From Serratia proteamaculans (GTDB lineage Bacteria; Pseudomonadota; Gammaproteobacteria; Enterobacterales; Enterobacteriaceae), in NCBI RefSeq assembly GCF_013337185.1, contig NZ_SWDE01000001.1, forward strand, positions 1,364,001-1,428,000: a stretch of DNA of 64,000 bases, read 5' to 3'. The position numbers and the translations under genes were made by a program. Numbering within the stretch: position 1 is the stretch's first letter; the number at the start of each line of letters is the position of its first letter. The notes beneath the pieces are model-generated. The model was not told the origin of the DNA. It searched no databases and saw only the letters and a list, made by a program, of their open reading frames with translations. Of this stretch, positions 62,062 through 64,000 are shown one piece after another.

Positions 62062-62994
62062 TTATCGCTCAGGCAGTACGCACAGCATTTCAAACAACAG
62101 GTTGGCCGCCAGTAACGCAGTGTTACCGGAACGATCGTAAGGCGGCGAGACCTCCACCACGTCGCTGCCGACCAGATTCAGCCCCCGGCAACCTCTGACA
62201 ATTTCCAGCCCCTGCCAGACTGACAGCCCACCGACCTCCGGCGTGCCGGTACCCGGTGCAAATGCCGGATCCAGACCGTCGATGTCGAAACTGAGGTAAA
62301 CCGGCGCATTGCCCATTTGCTCGCGCACTTCCGCCATCAGCGGTGCCAACGAGCGGTACCAGCAGGCTTCTGCCGGGACCACGCGGAACCCCTGCTTGCG
62401 CGACCAATCGAAGTCATCAGCTTCATAACCACTGCCGCGCAGGCCAATCTGAATGACCCGTTGTGGTTGCAATAACCCCTCTTCAAAGGCTCGGCGGAAA
62501 GTCGTTCCGTGCGCCAACTTTTCCCCAAACATCTCTTCGTTGGTGTCTGAGTGGGCGTCTACGTGAATTAATCCAACCGGGCCATATCGGCTGGCCATGG
62601 CGCGCAGGACAGGCAACGTCAGCGTGTGGTCGCCCCCCAGCGTCAGTGGAATGCAGCCGTGGGCCAGAATGCCGTTATAGGCCAACTCAATGCGGCGAAC
62701 GCTGTCTTCCAGGCTGTAAGGATTGATGGCGACATCCCCCAGGTCGGCAACCTGCAGCCGTTCAAAAGGGGCGGCCGCGGTGCCCATGTTGTAAGGGCGG
62801 ATCATCACCGACTCTTGCCTGATTTGTCGCGGCCCGTAGCGCGTGCCGCTGCGGTTTGAGGTACCAATATCAAGAGGAATACCGACGAAGGCCGCATTCA
62901 GCCCCCGTGCATCATCGGCGACGGGTAGACGCATCATGGTGGGGATGCCGGCAAAACGCGGCATATCATTACCGCTTTGGGGTTGATTCAGCAT
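62062..62994 (-). CDS. Agmatinase/guanidinobutyrase-type ureohydrolase
   Basis: This 310-residue ureohydrolase removes urea from a guanidino compound. The binuclear manganese ligands are His123 (GGDHT), Asp146, His148 and Asp150 (DAHSD), and Asp237 and Asp239 (SFDIDGLDP). From memory it resembles Pseudomonas guanidinobutyrase GbuA more than E. coli SpeB, sharing the stretches SGTRYGPRQIRQESVMIRPY and HGTTFRRAFEEGLL and the end LLFEMLCVLP. The expected reaction is 4-guanidinobutyrate to 4-aminobutyrate plus urea, or a close analogue. AAGGAAA precedes the ATG. It is first in an operon with the symporter and divergent from a LysR regulator. Confidence 0.87.
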   Translation of the reverse strand: MLNQPQSGNDMPRFAGIPTMMRLPVADDARGLNAAFVGIPLDIGTSNRSGTRYGPRQIRQESVMIRPYNMGTAAAPFERLQVADLGDVAINPYSLEDSVRRIELAYNGILAHGCIPLTLGGDHTLTLPVLRAMASRYGPVGLIHVDAHSDTNEEMFGEKLAHGTTFRRAFEEGLLQPQRVIQIGLRGSGYEADDFDWSRKQGFRVVPAEACWYRSLAPLMAEVREQMGNAPVYLSFDIDGLDPAFAPGTGTPEVGGLSVWQGLEIVRGCRGLNLVGSDVVEVSPPYDRSGNTALLAANLLFEMLCVLPER

Positions 62995-63114
62995 GATCTT
63001 TCCTTATTCGGCTGTCAGATAATTTCAACATTTGGATAACAATTACAGGCTACCCGCCCCCTGACAGGGCTACCATTCCATCTTTGGGATGTAAGCATTG
63101 AAAACACCGATGAT

Positions 63115-63132
63115 TGGTAACCAGTTGAACCA
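63115..63132. promoter_or_regulatory. Candidate LysR operator in the divergent promoter region
   Basis: TGGTAACCAGTTGAACCA is an interrupted palindrome (TGGT/ACCA with AAC/GTT inside) and fits the loose T-N11-A rule. It is centred about 118 bp from the LysR start and 130 bp from the hydrolase start. Tentative. Confidence 0.35.
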
Positions 63133-63241
63133 TTGGATTTTATTTGGCATTCGTGACATAAAAAGACAGATTTACGGCCGCCAGCTTCATTTTTGGAGTG
63201 TTATAAAATGGTTAATACGCGCTATTACTGCGGAGGAACGG

Positions 63242-64000
63242 ATGCTCACCAACCTAAGCGATATTGATCTGCGACTGCTGCGGGTCTTCGTCGCCGTCGC
63301 CGAAGCCCATGGCGTCAGCGCTGCCCAGGAAACGCTGCTGATGAACCAGTCGACCATCAGCACCCATCTCGCCACCCTGGAGACCCGGCTGGGATTTCGT
63401 CTGTGTCAGCGGGGCCGCTCCGGTTTTATGCTGACGCCGAAAGGTGAACGCATGCTGATCGCCTGCCGCACCCTGTTCAACGCCGCTCGTGACTTTACCC
63501 GCGTCAGTCAGTCGCTGAACGGCCTGCTGACCGGGGATTTGCAGATTGGCCTGGTGGATAATCTGGTGTCGCTGCCGGGCAATCCCTTCAGCCATGCCAT
63601 CAAACAGTTTCAACGCCGACACCAGGATGTGCAGTTGCAGTGCCGCATTTGCGCCCCCGGAGAAATAGAACAGGGGCTGCTGAATCAGCAGCTTGATTTG
63701 GGCATCGGTTATTTCGGTCAGCAGTTGGACGAGCTGCAGTATCAGCCCTGGATAGCAGAGACGCAGGCGGTTTATTGCAGTAGCGATCACCCGCTGTTTA
63801 CGCTGGAGCAACCGGGGCGTGAACAGATTGAAAATGCACGCTGGGTTAAACGTGGCTACTTGTTGGCACAGCAACTTTGTCCGCTGGCACCGTTAAACCT
63901 CAGTGCCGTCGCTCATCATATGGAAGGGGTCGCTCATTTGGTGCTCAGCGGCGAGTATCTCGGTTATCTGCCCACCCATTACGCTGCGCGTTGGGTAGAG
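63242..64000 (+). CDS. LysR-type transcriptional regulator, 3' end cut by window
   Basis: The frame is open from ATG 63242 to the window end (253 codons). The N-terminal winged helix-turn-helix reads LSDIDLRLLRVFVAVAEAHG, then VSAAQETLLMNQSTISTHLA and LETRLGFRLCQRGRSGFMLT, typical of the LysR family. The effector-binding domain begins near residue 95 (GDLQIGLVDNLVS). AGGAGGAACGG precedes the start. It is divergent from the gbuA-like hydrolase and symporter operon and most probably controls it in response to the guanidino compound. Confidence 0.93.
   Translation, partial: MLTNLSDIDLRLLRVFVAVAEAHGVSAAQETLLMNQSTISTHLATLETRLGFRLCQRGRSGFMLTPKGERMLIACRTLFNAARDFTRVSQSLNGLLTGDLQIGLVDNLVSLPGNPFSHAIKQFQRRHQDVQLQCRICAPGEIEQGLLNQQLDLGIGYFGQQLDELQYQPWIAETQAVYCSSDHPLFTLEQPGREQIENARWVKRGYLLAQQLCPLAPLNLSAVAHHMEGVAHLVLSGEYLGYLPTHYAARWVE

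Overview
The window looks like chromosomal DNA of an enterobacterium, most likely Serratia or a close relative in the Yersiniaceae (inference). Most proteins align from memory, nearly end to end, with Escherichia coli K-12 proteins of the 19-20 minute region, and in largely the same order. The base composition, the Serratia/Yersinia-type palindromic repeats ending in TATCCCC or TACCC next to TTTCAAG, and the reverse-transsulfuration and deoC-deoR neighbourhoods all differ from E. coli. No rRNA, tRNA, CRISPR array, insertion sequence or prophage was seen.

Layout. 1-10.3 kb: end of aat, infA, the ClpA unfoldase and its adaptor ClpS, cspD, the MacAB exporter, ybjX and ybjD. 10.5-24.2 kb: lysO, the hcp-hcr anaerobic nitrosative-stress pair, poxB, ltaE, a DUF1294 protein, ybjT, ybjS, the lipoprotein amidase amiD, a DUF3300 lipoprotein, ybjQ and ybjP. 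24.4-28.3 kb: the arginine ABC system artPIQM plus artJ, with ARG boxes. 28.3-29.8 kb: a small accessory block between artJ and rlmC with a Fic AMP-transferase, a convergent 55-residue ORF resembling a Fic-inhibiting antitoxin, and a RelBE-type module. 29.8-41.3 kb: rlmC, ybjO, the putrescine transporter potFGHI, ybjN, rimK, ybjC, grxA, ybjM, ybjL and the sigma-E-dependent small RNA RybB. 41.3-48.2 kb: a PLP-dependent dehydratase, ecotin, an exported MTA/SAH-nucleosidase-like protein, two PAP2 phosphatases (the second is ybjG) behind a PmrA-type box, and a DeoR-controlled cluster (a mutarotase-like gene divergent from deoC, then deoR). 49.2-53.2 kb: sdaC-sdaB serine use and dacC. 53.7-64 kb: a reverse-transsulfuration pair, a 2-oxoglutarate oxygenase preceded by an overlapping small ORF, HAD, GST, GNAT and CorA-family genes, and a guanidino-acid catabolic unit (gbuA-like hydrolase plus sodium/solute symporter) divergent from a LysR regulator that runs off the window.

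Functional themes. Amine and amino-acid handling recurs: arginine uptake, putrescine uptake, lysine export, serine uptake and deamination, threonine cleavage, methionine-to-cysteine conversion and guanidino-acid hydrolysis. Envelope maintenance is a second theme (MacAB, AmiD, DacC, YbjG, RybB, ecotin). Compared with E. coli, serW, aqpZ and nfsA are not at their expected positions.

The best candidates for something not well described are the convergent fic/antitoxin-like pair at 28.4-29.2 kb, the mutarotase-like protein whose promoter carries DeoR operators, and the small ORF overlapping the 2OG oxygenase gene. Names rest on remembered family sequences and motifs; no database search was run.
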